The notes: generated by a model from the letters alone, not told the origin. A DNA stretch of 13,118 bases from Deltaproteobacteria bacterium (GCA_016218905.1 JACRCS010000521.1:1-13118); one strand, 5' to 3'; positions 1 through 7,570 are shown, counted from the first letter of the stretch. Numbers and translations are program-made.

Positions 1-2287
1 CAAGGGCTTCGCGAAACCGCCTCGCAGCCTCCGCCTTCTCCAACTCCGCCCTTAGAAGCGGCAGCGCCTCGGCCGCCTGGCCCGTGCGGATCGCGAGCCG
101 CAGCCGGCCCACCTCCGGCGTCTCCGGCGTATTGGCCGGCATGACGCGGCCCGCATAGTTCCTCCAGATCTCGCTGTCGTCGAAATGCTGCGCCATACGG
201 TGCGCGGCTCCGGCGTCGCCTCGCTGCAACACCAAGCGAATCTTCGCCAAACGCATCGTTGCCGCCAGCCGCGAGCTGGTTGTCGTGCGATCCAGCGTCT
301 CCGCCTCTTCGAGAATGCGCACTGCTTCGTCGTATCGGCCCCGAGCGGCCTGAATCCGCGCCGACGTTTGGTAGAAGATGGCGATGGGCTCCACAGGGTG
401 GTGCTCACGGATGACCGGCAAGAGGTCGGAGAGAGCTTCCTCTGCCTCGTCCAGTTCGTCGAGCTCGTAGAGCGCTTCCGCGAGAAACCCCGCCATGATC
501 GCCCTTGCCCAGGAACGAGGAGGAAACGACTCCTTCGCCTCGGCGAGCGTAAAGCGGTAAAGCGAGAGGGCCTCTTGGAGACGGCCCTGAATGAGGCGCA
601 GCCGCCCCCGCAGGCATTCCGAGTACACTCGGCCGACGCTGTCTCCGATCCCTTCCCTGGTCCATCCGCTGTGGAGCACGCGGTCCGCTTCGTCGAACTC
701 ACCGGACGAAATCAAGCAAAACCCCAGCACGCTTGCCAGCGGCCCGTAACCGAAGGTGTTGCGCCGCGAGATCTTCGGGAGATTCTCCGCCGCGAGCTTG
801 TGGCTCTCTTCGATCCGGTCCGCGAAGATGGGGGGGATGGGCTGGAGTGCCCTCACTTCGTCCTGCACAACCGGGTCCAACGAGTTGATGCCCTTTGCGA
901 GAATCTGATCGAGGACCGCGCTGGCCTCGTCGGTTCGGTGGCGGACGGCCAGCGCCCAAGCGTACACAACCAGCAATTCCGGGTGGCTGTCGAGGGCGGC
1001 TGCCGGAAGCAGCTCCGCCCACTTCATGATCGTGCTCACCTGCCCCAGCAGGAAAAGCGACCTGGCGCACCGCGCCATGAACCCGGCGGCACGGGACGGA
1101 TCCCCGGCAGCCAGCGCGTGCTCCACGGCCTCAACGAGCTCGCCCGACTCCGAAAACCACTCCGCGGCTGAGCGGTGTAGGGTCGCTATCTGTCCCCGGT
1201 CGTGGCGCTCCAAACGACTGCACAGAAATTGGGCGAACAAGTTGTGATATCGGTACCAGCAACGCTCGTCGTCCAGGGGTGCCAGGAAGAGGTTGGCCCG
1301 CTCGAGATAGGCGAGCATCTCATAGCCGTCGGTTCGACCCGTCAACGCGTCGCAAAGTGGCCCCGACAGGCGATCCAAGATGCTTGTCTTCAACAGGAAG
1401 TCCCGCACTTCGTCCGGCTGCTGCGAAAGCACCTGCTCCGCCAGGTAGTCCGCGATATTGCGCGAAGAGCCGGAAAACGAGCGGATGAACGCCTTGCGGT
1501 CTTCCCGATTGGCCAGGGCCAGCGCGGCGAGCTGCAAGCCCGCCGCCCATCCTTCCGTGCACTGCTGAAGGCGCGCGAGATCGGCGAGATCGAGGTCCAG
1601 CCCGGTCTCCAGGCGCATGAACTGCTTCGTTTCTTCCCATGCGAACCGAAGGGGCTCCGCGTCGATCTCCACGAGCTCCTTGAGCGCCCGCATGCGGCCA
1701 ATCGGCAGCGCGGGGTCTTTGCGCGTGGCGATCACCAAGTGCCCGTCAGGGGGGAGGTTGTCGAGGAGGCGGCCGACTACCGCGGTGACCTCGTGCGCGT
1801 GGATCTTCTCGAAATCATCCAAGAACAAGGTGAAAGGAATCCCGGCGCTCGCCTCCCAATGAAGCAGGCTCGAAAGGAGCCACGATTCCAAGCTCTCTTC
1901 GACAGGGAGCGGCCTTTCCGCAGCTCCCGCTTGCAGTGCCGAGTCACCTCTTTCTGCGCCCCCGAGTTGGAGCGCCGAGTCAACTTGTTGCAGGGCCGCT
2001 CCCAGGTGCGCTTCGAAGCGAATCGGATCGTTGTCCCCGTCGTCCAAGGTCAGCCAGGCTACGCGCTTCCCCTTCTCCTTCAGGCGCCTGAACAGTTGAA
2101 CCATCAACGTGGTCTTGCCGAATCCGGCCGGAGCCCGGACGAGGATCAGCTTGGCCGATCCCAACGCCTGGCGCCATTGCTCGAGGCCGGTGCGCTGAAT
2201 CAGGCCGGCTTCCCGAGCCGGCGGCCGCAGCTTGGTTCGCAAGAGCTCCAAGTTTCGAAACGGAGACGGGGAGGAGCTATCCGGCAT
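1..2287 (-). CDS. MalT/LAL-type LuxR-family ATP-dependent transcriptional regulator, C-terminus off the left edge
   Basis: This is a large ligand- and ATP-responsive activator of the MalT (LAL) class. Reading leftward from the ATG at 2287-2285, 762 codons are open with no stop or frameshift. The visible family marks, in order, are the N-terminal LLRTKLRPP motif (residues 15-23), Walker A APAGFGKTT (52-60), WLTLDDGDNDP (78-88), Walker B FTLFLDD (152-158), TRKDPALPIGRMRA (188-201), GWAAGLQLAALAL (246-258) and YHNLFAQFL (347-355). A helical TPR-like region follows to the edge. Family members are usually about 850-950 residues, so the LuxR helix-turn-helix should lie beyond position 1 and is not seen. 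The frame stays open upstream without another ATG until inside the divergent gene at 2582, so 2287 is chosen because it puts the LLRTKL motif near the N-terminus, as in the family. Its ribosome binding site is weak, and a TTG further upstream is possible. Divergent orientation suggests it controls the rightward genes (inference). Confidence 0.93.
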   Translation of the reverse strand, partial: MPDSSSPSPFRNLELLRTKLRPPAREAGLIQRTGLEQWRQALGSAKLILVRAPAGFGKTTLMVQLFRRLKEKGKRVAWLTLDDGDNDPIRFEAHLGAALQQVDSALQLGGAERGDSALQAGAAERPLPVEESLESWLLSSLLHWEASAGIPFTLFLDDFEKIHAHEVTAVVGRLLDNLPPDGHLVIATRKDPALPIGRMRALKELVEIDAEPLRFAWEETKQFMRLETGLDLDLADLARLQQCTEGWAAGLQLAALALANREDRKAFIRSFSGSSRNIADYLAEQVLSQQPDEVRDFLLKTSILDRLSGPLCDALTGRTDGYEMLAYLERANLFLAPLDDERCWYRYHNLFAQFLCSRLERHDRGQIATLHRSAAEWFSESGELVEAVEHALAAGDPSRAAGFMARCARSLFLLGQVSTIMKWAELLPAAALDSHPELLVVYAWALAVRHRTDEASAVLDQILAKGINSLDPVVQDEVRALQPIPPIFADRIEESHKLAAENLPKISRRNTFGYGPLASVLGFCLISSGEFDEADRVLHSGWTREGIGDSVGRVYSECLRGRLRLIQGRLQEALSLYRFTLAEAKESFPPRSWARAIMAGFLAEALYELDELDEAEEALSDLLPVIREHHPVEPIAIFYQTSARIQAARGRYDEAVRILEEAETLDRTTTSSRLAATMRLAKIRLVLQRGDAGAAHRMAQHFDDSEIWRNYAGRVMPANTPETPEVGRLRLAIRTGQAAEALPLLRAELEKAEAARRFREAL
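1910..1981 (-). repeat. Tandem 36-bp near-repeat inside the regulator gene
   Basis: Two adjacent in-frame copies encode DSALQLGGAERG (residues 103-114) and DSALQAGAAERP (115-126), between the Walker A and Walker B motifs. The copies differ at several third positions as well as at a few residues, so the duplication is not a fresh sequencing or assembly artefact. It probably lengthens a surface loop of the ATPase domain. Confidence 0.75.
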
Positions 2288-2436
2288 TCGTCGATCCCAT
2301 ACGGCGTTTATCAGTCCGGCCAGTGTAGGGAGGTGAGAAGAGAAACACAAGACAAGACGAGGGCGTTCTTCTCGCGCCGCTCGCCGTGTGCCGCTCGCTC
2401 TGGCCGCATGACGGCTGCCAACACGTCGTTTGGGAC

Positions 2437-2452
2437 CTGGCCTTTCGGCCAG
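2437..2452. repeat. Perfect inverted repeat, 6-bp stem with 4-base loop
   Basis: CTGGCC and GGCCAG flank TTTC. Read rightward, the hairpin is followed by TTTGAG, which lacks a real U-tract. Its place in the middle of the divergent region suits a regulator site or a 5' leader hairpin better than a terminator, because no rightward gene lies upstream of it. Confidence 0.5.
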
Positions 2453-2555
2453 TTTGAGAGGGGTGCGGAAAGGGCACGAGAAACCTTCCCTTTGAAAGGC
2501 GCAAACGGCGCGGCGAGTTGGTAGCCTTCGCTCGGAGAAGCGATGGAGCGGTTGT

Positions 2556-2565
2556 GATCGCGATC
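2556..2565. promoter_or_regulatory. 10-bp palindrome GATCGCGATC just upstream of the ribosome binding site
   Basis: The perfect palindrome ends a few bases before the AAGGGAG ribosome binding site (2569-2575) of the gene starting at 2582. The site itself sits in a small stem, GAAG-GGAG-CTTC (2568-2579). The palindrome could be an operator or a translational control element. A palindrome of this length in GC-rich DNA can also arise by chance. Confidence 0.3.
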
Positions 2566-2581
2566 GAGAAGGGAGCTTCAG

Positions 2582-4186
2582 ATGGCAAGCCAGGCTGAGG
2601 GGCTGAAGGGAGCGGACGTCATCGTCGTCGGGGCGGGGCACAACGGTCTTGTGGCGGCGTGCTACCTCGCCCGGGCCGGAGTGAACGTGCTCGTGGTGGA
2701 GGCGCACTCGAAGGTCGGGGGAATGACGGTGACCAGCCCCATGGAACCCGAGGCTCCGGGCCATCTCATCAACGAAGGAGCGATTCAGGCGTCGTCCTTC
2801 CCGGGCACGACGATCGACGCGGATCTCGAACTGACGGCGAAATACGGGCTACAGCTGCGCCTGCTCGACCCCTACCACGTTCACCTGAGCCCCGAGGGGG
2901 AGTCGCTCGCGTTTTGGAAGGATCCCCAAAAGACCGCCGAGGAGATCAAGTACTACTCGCCCAAGGACGCCAAGGCCTGGCTGGAGTTGTGCGAGCTCAT
3001 GCACGCGGCGCTGGAGATCGGCCTTCCGATGATGCAGACGAGCCCGGTGCGCCCGGAGCTCGGCAGACTGCTGACGACGATCGGGAGGGGGGTGCGCCAC
3101 GTCGGAAAGCTCAGGAAGATCATCGACTGGGCACTTCCGTCGGCCGCCGAGGTGCTGGAGCGCACCTTCGAGCATTCCATGGTGCGCGCACCGGTCTGCT
3201 CGCTCCTCCCGTTCGGTTCCTTCAAGCAGGACTTCGGTGGGTGGGGGCTCATCTACTTCACGATGATCCATCGCTCAGGCGCCGGGGTGTTCATGGGCGG
3301 AACGAGCAACCTGCCGGATTCGCTCCAGCGGTGTCTCCTGGCCCACGGGGGCCGGGTGCGCACGAGTGCCCCGGTCGAAGAGCTGATCGTACAGGGCGGC
3401 CGTGTAACCGGCGTGCGGCTCCAGGGCGGGGAGGAGCTGGTCGCGCGAAAGGCCGTGGTGACCACGATGAACCCCAAACGGGCCCTGACCGGCCTGCTGC
3501 CCCAGGGCACGCTGTCGCCCGCCCTGGCCAAGCGCGCCGAGCACATCCCGACTTTGAACCGGGGCAATACGGACTACCTCTTGAACATCGCCTGCAAGGG
3601 CAAGTTGACGCTGTCGCGCCACCAGAAGTGGCGAGACAGCCACTTCAAGGGCGGCGCGGATCTCCGGCTGCCCTGCATCACTTGGAACACTTATCAAGAG
3701 GCGCTCGACGCCTGGGATGCCTGCAACCGGGGAGACGTTCCCGAGAAGCTCGCGGGCCTGGCCCACCTGAACACGGCCGTCGATCCCTCCCTTGCGCCCG
3801 AGGGGCACGAGACCCTGTGGTTCTGGGCCGGGCTCACACCATCCAGGCCCAGGGAAGGGTGGGACAAGGCGCGCGCCACGATCACGGAACGGGCGATCAA
3901 AGAGCTCGCTCAATTTTACGACGGGATCGAAGAGCTGGAGATCGGCCGCCGGGCGATTGTCATGCCGGACATTGCGAAGCGCTTCTGGGCGCTCGACGGC
4001 AACGTATTTCACGGCGACGTCTTGCTCTCCCGCTCCGGGCCGCTGAAGCCCGCCCTCGGGCTCGCCGGGTACAAGACCCCGGTGCCGGGGCTTTTCATCA
4101 GCGGGGGAGGGACGCATCCGGTGGCGGGTATCGCTGGGCTGCCGGGCCAGATCACGGCCCGCGTGGTGCTTCGCAACCTGAGGTAG
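2582..4186 (+). CDS. FAD-dependent oxidoreductase, PYROXD2/phytoene-desaturase-like
   Basis: The 534-residue product is a flavoprotein of the amine-oxidase/carotenoid-desaturase superfamily, closest in feel to the PYROXD2-like group. Its N-terminus has the Rossmann dinucleotide fold: GAGHNG (residues 17-22) after a hydrophobic strand, E40 at the end of the second strand for the ribose, and VGGM (45-48) where the family has RxGG. The C-terminal FAD-closing segment is PVPGLFISGGGTHP (500-513) followed by GIAGLPGQ (516-523). No signal peptide or membrane helix is visible, so it should be cytosolic or membrane-peripheral. The length is normal for bacterial members. The start is fixed by AAGGGAG at 2569-2575, six bases before the ATG. 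It is the first gene of the rightward set. The family oxidises or saturates C-C bonds in polyenes and other hydrophobic substrates; the substrate here is unknown. It is not assigned as a true phytoene desaturase because crtB/crtE-type partners are absent. Confidence 0.9.
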   Translation: MASQAEGLKGADVIVVGAGHNGLVAACYLARAGVNVLVVEAHSKVGGMTVTSPMEPEAPGHLINEGAIQASSFPGTTIDADLELTAKYGLQLRLLDPYHVHLSPEGESLAFWKDPQKTAEEIKYYSPKDAKAWLELCELMHAALEIGLPMMQTSPVRPELGRLLTTIGRGVRHVGKLRKIIDWALPSAAEVLERTFEHSMVRAPVCSLLPFGSFKQDFGGWGLIYFTMIHRSGAGVFMGGTSNLPDSLQRCLLAHGGRVRTSAPVEELIVQGGRVTGVRLQGGEELVARKAVVTTMNPKRALTGLLPQGTLSPALAKRAEHIPTLNRGNTDYLLNIACKGKLTLSRHQKWRDSHFKGGADLRLPCITWNTYQEALDAWDACNRGDVPEKLAGLAHLNTAVDPSLAPEGHETLWFWAGLTPSRPREGWDKARATITERAIKELAQFYDGIEELEIGRRAIVMPDIAKRFWALDGNVFHGDVLLSRSGPLKPALGLAGYKTPVPGLFISGGGTHPVAGIAGLPGQITARVVLRNLR

Positions 4187-4274
4187 TGCGGGGGGCACGG
4201 CGCCGAACGGAATGGGCAGCCCCGATCTTGGAAACACAACGATCATCTCTCACGATCGGAGAAGGAGACCGAAC

Positions 4275-5063
4275 ATGGCCGCTTTCCCAATGGAACCGCC
4301 GCGGGAGCTTGTGATGCCCCATGCCTGGGACCTGGGGTTCCTGATCTTTTCCGGCAGCGTCGCCGCCCTATTTGTCCTGTGGGGTCTGTGGCAGACGGTG
4401 TCCAAGGGGGAACCGCTTCTGCTGTTCCTCCTGATCGGCGGACTGGTGGGCGAGATGCTGGAGCCCATCTGCAACGTGCTCGGCATGGCGTACCACCCGG
4501 AGGCCGGGCAGATCGTCGGGTTCCACACGTTGGGCCGCGACATTCCGTTGTGGCTCGTGCTCTGCTACCCCTGGTACTTCGGCGCCTTCTCTCGTCAGGT
4601 CATTGCCTGGGACGCGCGGGGAGAGCTGACACTCGGACGCTATTGGAAGGTCTTTGGCGTTGCCGCCTTCTTCTGCCTCGCGATCGAAGTCTTTCCGGTT
4701 CAGGCGGTGTTATGGAAGTACTACGGGCCTCAGCCCGTCATGTACGCCGGTCTGCCCCTGTCGTGGTACATCGTAAATCCCACCAGCGTCCTCGCCACGG
4801 CCGCCTTTCTCGCCCTCTCCGTGCGCGGCCGCGCGGGTTGGCAGCGCTGGCCCGTCCTCATCCTCATGCCGATCTGCATCGTGGGCTTCCACACGGGCGT
4901 CTACGCTCCCTTGTACATAACGCAAAACGCAGGCTGGAGTGCCAATCAGAGCATCCTGACCCTCGTCGTCGTGGCAGGGTTCGCCGCCACCTTGTTGACC
5001 ACCTTCTCACGCCTGTTGCTCTCCGCTCGCCCGATCGAGCAGAGCGCCTATGCGCAGCGTTGA
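4275..5063 (+). CDS. Seven-helix integral membrane protein, possibly AveC spirocyclase-like
   Basis: The 262-residue product is a polytopic inner-membrane protein with about seven predicted helices: residues 20-40, 47-70, 90-110, 125-147, 160-183, 192-214 and 227-250. The start at 4275 is chosen because AAGGAG (4262-4267) lies seven bases upstream; an in-frame ATG at 4212 has no comparable site. Polar or charged residues lie in or at the membrane: E60 and E63 in GEMLEPICN (59-67), H84 and R88 in FHTLGRDIPLW (83-93), E138, N168 and H206. The length, helix count and the GR-x-IPLW segment followed by an aromatic-rich helix recall the AveC family, which includes avermectin spirocyclase and many mycobacterial relatives of unknown function. 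This link is from memory and not secure. An 88-bp gap separates it from the FAD gene and 36 bp from the kinase gene, which suggests cotranscription. If the family link holds, it may act on a lipophilic substrate shared with its neighbours; otherwise it is an unknown membrane protein. Confidence 0.85.
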   Translation: MAAFPMEPPRELVMPHAWDLGFLIFSGSVAALFVLWGLWQTVSKGEPLLLFLLIGGLVGEMLEPICNVLGMAYHPEAGQIVGFHTLGRDIPLWLVLCYPWYFGAFSRQVIAWDARGELTLGRYWKVFGVAAFFCLAIEVFPVQAVLWKYYGPQPVMYAGLPLSWYIVNPTSVLATAAFLALSVRGRAGWQRWPVLILMPICIVGFHTGVYAPLYITQNAGWSANQSILTLVVVAGFAATLLTTFSRLLLSARPIEQSAYAQR

Positions 5064-5099
5064 ACTCGAATCTGCCGAGGCGTTCGGGGAGGAGCCCAG

Positions 5100-6434
5100 A
5101 TGAGCCGGAGCGAGCAGAATCAGCCGCGGTCCCGCTATTACGATGTGCTATTGGTCAACCTGGATCGTGAACTTCAGCCTGAGCTGACGTCGGAGCGGGC
5201 TCGGTTCCTCTACGGGGCGGTCCGCCGGATATTGGCCAGCCTGGCTGTCGCGAACGATAGCGTGCCGCCCGTTCCCGAAAACCTGGCGGCGCTGTATCCG
5301 GACGCCCCCTGCAGGGCAGGGCGGCTCGAGGGCTCGGACCTCGAGGGAGCGGTAGGACTGGAGGGCGAGCTCTTGGATGCCATCGAGGAGAAGATCCGGC
5401 AGCGGCTTCTCCCGAAGGAGCAAGCCGGCGGCGGCGCGGAAGGGGCGGCTGCAGTAACGCCGGAGGCAATCGAGTCCTACCTTCGAAGGCGAGTCGATCC
5501 GGGCGCCAAGGTCGAGCGTTTCAAGATCCTGGCGGGGGGGCGCTCCAAACAGAACATCATGCTCACGGTCGTCGACGGCGCAGGCGCGAAAGTGGAGCGC
5601 GTGATCCGGCGCGACCTGATGGTCGGGATCACGGGGTCCACGGTCGGCGAGGAATTCGGGGTTTTAACGGCCCTGGCCGCGCGGGGTTGCCCGGTGCCGA
5701 GGCCCCTTCTCTGCGAAGGGGATACAACCGTGCTCGGCTCGGCATTCATGCTCATGGAGAAGGTGGAGGGCGCCCTGGCCGGAGACGTGTTCGATCCTCC
5801 GCCCGCGAGGGAGCAAGTTCTCGCGAGCGCGACGGAGCTGGCGAGGCTGCATCAGCTTCCCGTGAACGAGGTGGCGGAGACCTTGCGGGAAGACCGCCGG
5901 ATCGCGCCGTCGGCGGAGCGCCTGAGGGCCGAGATCGCGGAGCACGAGGACGGCTGGCGGGCGCAATCGAGAGCGCATAGCGCCACCATGGACGCGGCGT
6001 TTTGCTGGCTCTGCGACAACGTTGAGAAGCTCCATCCGGTCACTGCGATCGTCCACGGCGACTACAGCTACCACAACATCCTCTATTCGGGCGGCGCACT
6101 GAGCGCTGTCATGGATTGGGAACTGGTGCGCGTGGGGCACCCGGCCGAGGACCTCGGCTACATCCGCACCGCCGCTTCGAAGCGTGTGGATTGGGCTGAG
6201 TTCATCGCGTTCTATTACGAAGCGGGGGGGCCGCGGGTCTCGGAGCGGGAGGCCATCTTCTTCACTCTGCTCGGAAGACTCCGACTGATGGCGATGCTGT
6301 TCAAAGCCCGCAGGTATTTCGAAGCCGGAATGACGGACGACCTTCAGATCGCGGACGTGAGCCTGTACCACATATCGCGAATCATTCACCAGATGTCGGT
6401 CGCGATGAGGGAGGCCTACGCCTTGCCCGCATGA
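5100..6434 (+). CDS. Phosphotransferase family protein (APH/ACAD11-type kinase) with extra N-terminal domain
   Basis: The 444-residue product has an aminoglycoside-phosphotransferase/choline-kinase fold. The catalytic loop VHGDYSYHNIL (residues 318-328) gives catalytic D321 and metal-binding N326. DWELVRVGHPAEDLGY (339-354) supplies the second metal ligand D339 and the usual downstream motif. The N-lobe begins near residue 120 with the glycine-rich AGGRSKQN segment. The HGDY...DWE spacing is that of the ACAD10/11-related kinases, which are known or thought to phosphorylate small molecules such as hydroxyacyl groups rather than antibiotics. The first 110 or so residues are not kinase; they look helical and include LLVNLDRELQPEL and a segment around YGAVRRILASL, resembling the small helical proteins often encoded next to such kinases. 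The ATG at 5100 is preceded by a strong GGGGAGGAG (5087-5095). The 22-bp gap to the next gene implies translation from one message. The substrate is unknown; antibiotic resistance is unlikely given the context. Confidence 0.9.
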   Translation: MSRSEQNQPRSRYYDVLLVNLDRELQPELTSERARFLYGAVRRILASLAVANDSVPPVPENLAALYPDAPCRAGRLEGSDLEGAVGLEGELLDAIEEKIRQRLLPKEQAGGGAEGAAAVTPEAIESYLRRRVDPGAKVERFKILAGGRSKQNIMLTVVDGAGAKVERVIRRDLMVGITGSTVGEEFGVLTALAARGCPVPRPLLCEGDTTVLGSAFMLMEKVEGALAGDVFDPPPAREQVLASATELARLHQLPVNEVAETLREDRRIAPSAERLRAEIAEHEDGWRAQSRAHSATMDAAFCWLCDNVEKLHPVTAIVHGDYSYHNILYSGGALSAVMDWELVRVGHPAEDLGYIRTAASKRVDWAEFIAFYYEAGGPRVSEREAIFFTLLGRLRLMAMLFKARRYFEAGMTDDLQIADVSLYHISRIIHQMSVAMREAYALPA

Positions 6435-6456
6435 ACGGTACAGGAGACGAAGAACC

Positions 6457-7428
6457 GTGACGACGACCCACGACTCGACCACCTTTTCCATCGACGACGA
6501 GTACAGCCACAGCATCGGTCCCGATGCCCTGTGGCAGGAGAGTGTAGTCATCACCTGGTTCGATCTGAAGGCGGGCATCGGCGGTTTCCACCGCATCGGC
6601 CATGAACCCCACGCCAAAGGGGGCGAGGGCATGGCCACGAGCTGGCTCTTCGTCACGACTCTTGAAGGCACGAGGTTTCGCCGCCATGACAACCTCCCGC
6701 TGAAGCCGGGCGATCGGGCGCGGGACCTCTTCAGCGTGAGCGGCCGTCACGAGTTGCGCTTCGACGGCCGCGCCACCTGGACAATCAACGACGAGAGCTG
6801 TCGGCTGCGCCTCATTGCCGAGGACTATACGCCGCGTTTCGATCTCTTCCGACGGGGCGGAACGGTGACGGACGATTTTGCGCCGGGCCACCTGGAGGCG
6901 GCGGGAACGGTCAAAGGCGAGGTCGTGATCGATGGCCGTCTCTACGAGGTGGACGGCCTCTGTTATCGCGACCATAGCTGGGGCAAGCGAGACTGGACGA
7001 CCCTGCTGACCCATCGTTGGATCGCAGGTACCTGCGGACCGCAGCTGACGTTCAACGCTGCCTCCTGGCACGGCGTGGACGGATCGCTGCGCAGCTTCGG
7101 CATTGTCGTAAGAAACGGGAAGGTGGCCTATGCGAGCAAGGTGGACATTGTCGTGTACCAGGAGTGCGACGGCACGACCCACCGGGGCGGGCGGCTGTCT
7201 CTCTCCTTGCCCGATGGGCAGCGCATCGCGATCGAACCTCAAGTGGTAGACGGAAGCGTCACCCTGCACAACGGCGTGGCGTGCGTCGACGAGCTGTGCA
7301 CGTTCGAATACGAGGGCGCGAAGGGCTTCTGTGACTTTGAGATTTCGACCAATCCTCGGGGGGGAAGCGGCCCGGTGTCCGCGCTGGTGCGGGCGACCAT
7401 GGAAGACGGCTTCAGCCGCCGGAAGTGA
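6457..7428 (+). CDS. CrtC-like lipocalin-fold protein (DUF7064/7065 type)
   Basis: The 323-residue product is related to hydroxyneurosporene synthase (CrtC) and the AttH-like double-lipocalin fold. The clearest mark is YRDHSWGKRDW (residues 170-180), matching the DHxWG motif of CrtC-type hydratases. It is beta-rich throughout, with GGFHRIGHEPH near residues 44-54, and has no signal peptide or membrane helix. The start is GTG at 6457, supported by AGGAG at 6442-6446, ten bases upstream and just after the kinase stop (6432-6434). Genuine CrtC adds water to a C=C bond of acyclic carotenoids. Relatives encoded beside ACAD11-like kinases are widespread and uncharacterised, and this protein looks like one of those. 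A hydratase or lipid-binding role on the same substrate as the neighbouring FAD enzyme is plausible inference. It is the last of the four-gene block before a 142-bp gap. Confidence 0.8.
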   Translation: MTTTHDSTTFSIDDEYSHSIGPDALWQESVVITWFDLKAGIGGFHRIGHEPHAKGGEGMATSWLFVTTLEGTRFRRHDNLPLKPGDRARDLFSVSGRHELRFDGRATWTINDESCRLRLIAEDYTPRFDLFRRGGTVTDDFAPGHLEAAGTVKGEVVIDGRLYEVDGLCYRDHSWGKRDWTTLLTHRWIAGTCGPQLTFNAASWHGVDGSLRSFGIVVRNGKVAYASKVDIVVYQECDGTTHRGGRLSLSLPDGQRIAIEPQVVDGSVTLHNGVACVDELCTFEYEGAKGFCDFEISTNPRGGSGPVSALVRATMEDGFSRRK

Positions 7429-7459
7429 GGAGCCCTCGAGTGTTTCTGGGGGCTGATTC

Positions 7460-7479
7460 GGGGGCTCTCCGTTGCCCCC
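7460..7479. other. GC hairpin in the gap between the two gene blocks
   Basis: GGGGGC (7460-7465) can pair with GCCCCC (7474-7479) across an eight-base loop, and GAGCCC (7430-7435) can alternatively pair with GGGCTC (7462-7467). No T-run follows, so it is not a classical intrinsic terminator. The 142-bp gap (7429-7570) is the longest in the rightward set and is a reasonable place for a partial terminator or an internal promoter, but no promoter could be recognised. Confidence 0.35.
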
Positions 7480-7570
7480 CATCGGAAAGTGCTCTTATTG
7501 CTCCAATAGCTTGAAAGTCGCCCTCTTGGATTATGACCGGCCGGGACCTCAAGGAAAGAAGGAGAACACC

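Larger units (their letters stand above)
2288..2581. promoter_or_regulatory. Divergent intergenic region between the regulator and the FAD oxidoreductase
   Basis: This 294-bp stretch has no convincing gene and must hold the promoters of both the leftward regulator and the rightward gene set. It contains a GC hairpin at 2437-2452, an 11-bp palindrome CCTTTGAAAGG at 2489-2499, an AAAGGG/CCCTTT inverted pair at 2469-2474 and 2488-2493, and a 10-bp palindrome at 2556-2565. I could not identify a -35/-10 pair with confidence on either strand. A LAL-type activator would be expected to bind here, but no known binding consensus is recognisable. Confidence 0.6.

Noticed and set aside
185..2524. Two plus-strand open frames (185-1171 and 1202-2524) opposite the regulator
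   Set aside because: The minus-strand frame shows a continuous run of MalT-family motifs. The plus-strand products have no family features.
3275..4246. A 323-codon minus-strand frame opposite the FAD gene
   Set aside because: The FAD gene in the plus frame has complete N- and C-terminal cofactor motifs. The antisense product has none.
5100..6434. An aminoglycoside resistance gene
   Set aside because: The kinase motifs are shared by many small-molecule kinases. The DWE-type motif and the neighbours fit ACAD11-like kinases better.
2582..7428. A carotenoid biosynthesis cluster
   Set aside because: The desaturase-like and CrtC-like genes invite this, but no phytoene synthase or prenyl synthase gene is present and the other two genes do not belong to such clusters.
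7460..7479. Intrinsic terminator after the CrtC-like gene
   Set aside because: The stem is present but no T-run follows it, so it is listed only as a hairpin.
6382..7482. A 366-codon minus-strand frame opposite the CrtC-like gene
   Set aside because: It is a shadow of a coding gene with a recognisable motif and ribosome binding site.
7498..7534. Possible promoter elements (TTGAAA at 7511-7516, GATTAT at 7529-7534) before the propeller gene
   Set aside because: The spacer is only 12 bases and the hexamers match weakly, so it was not called.
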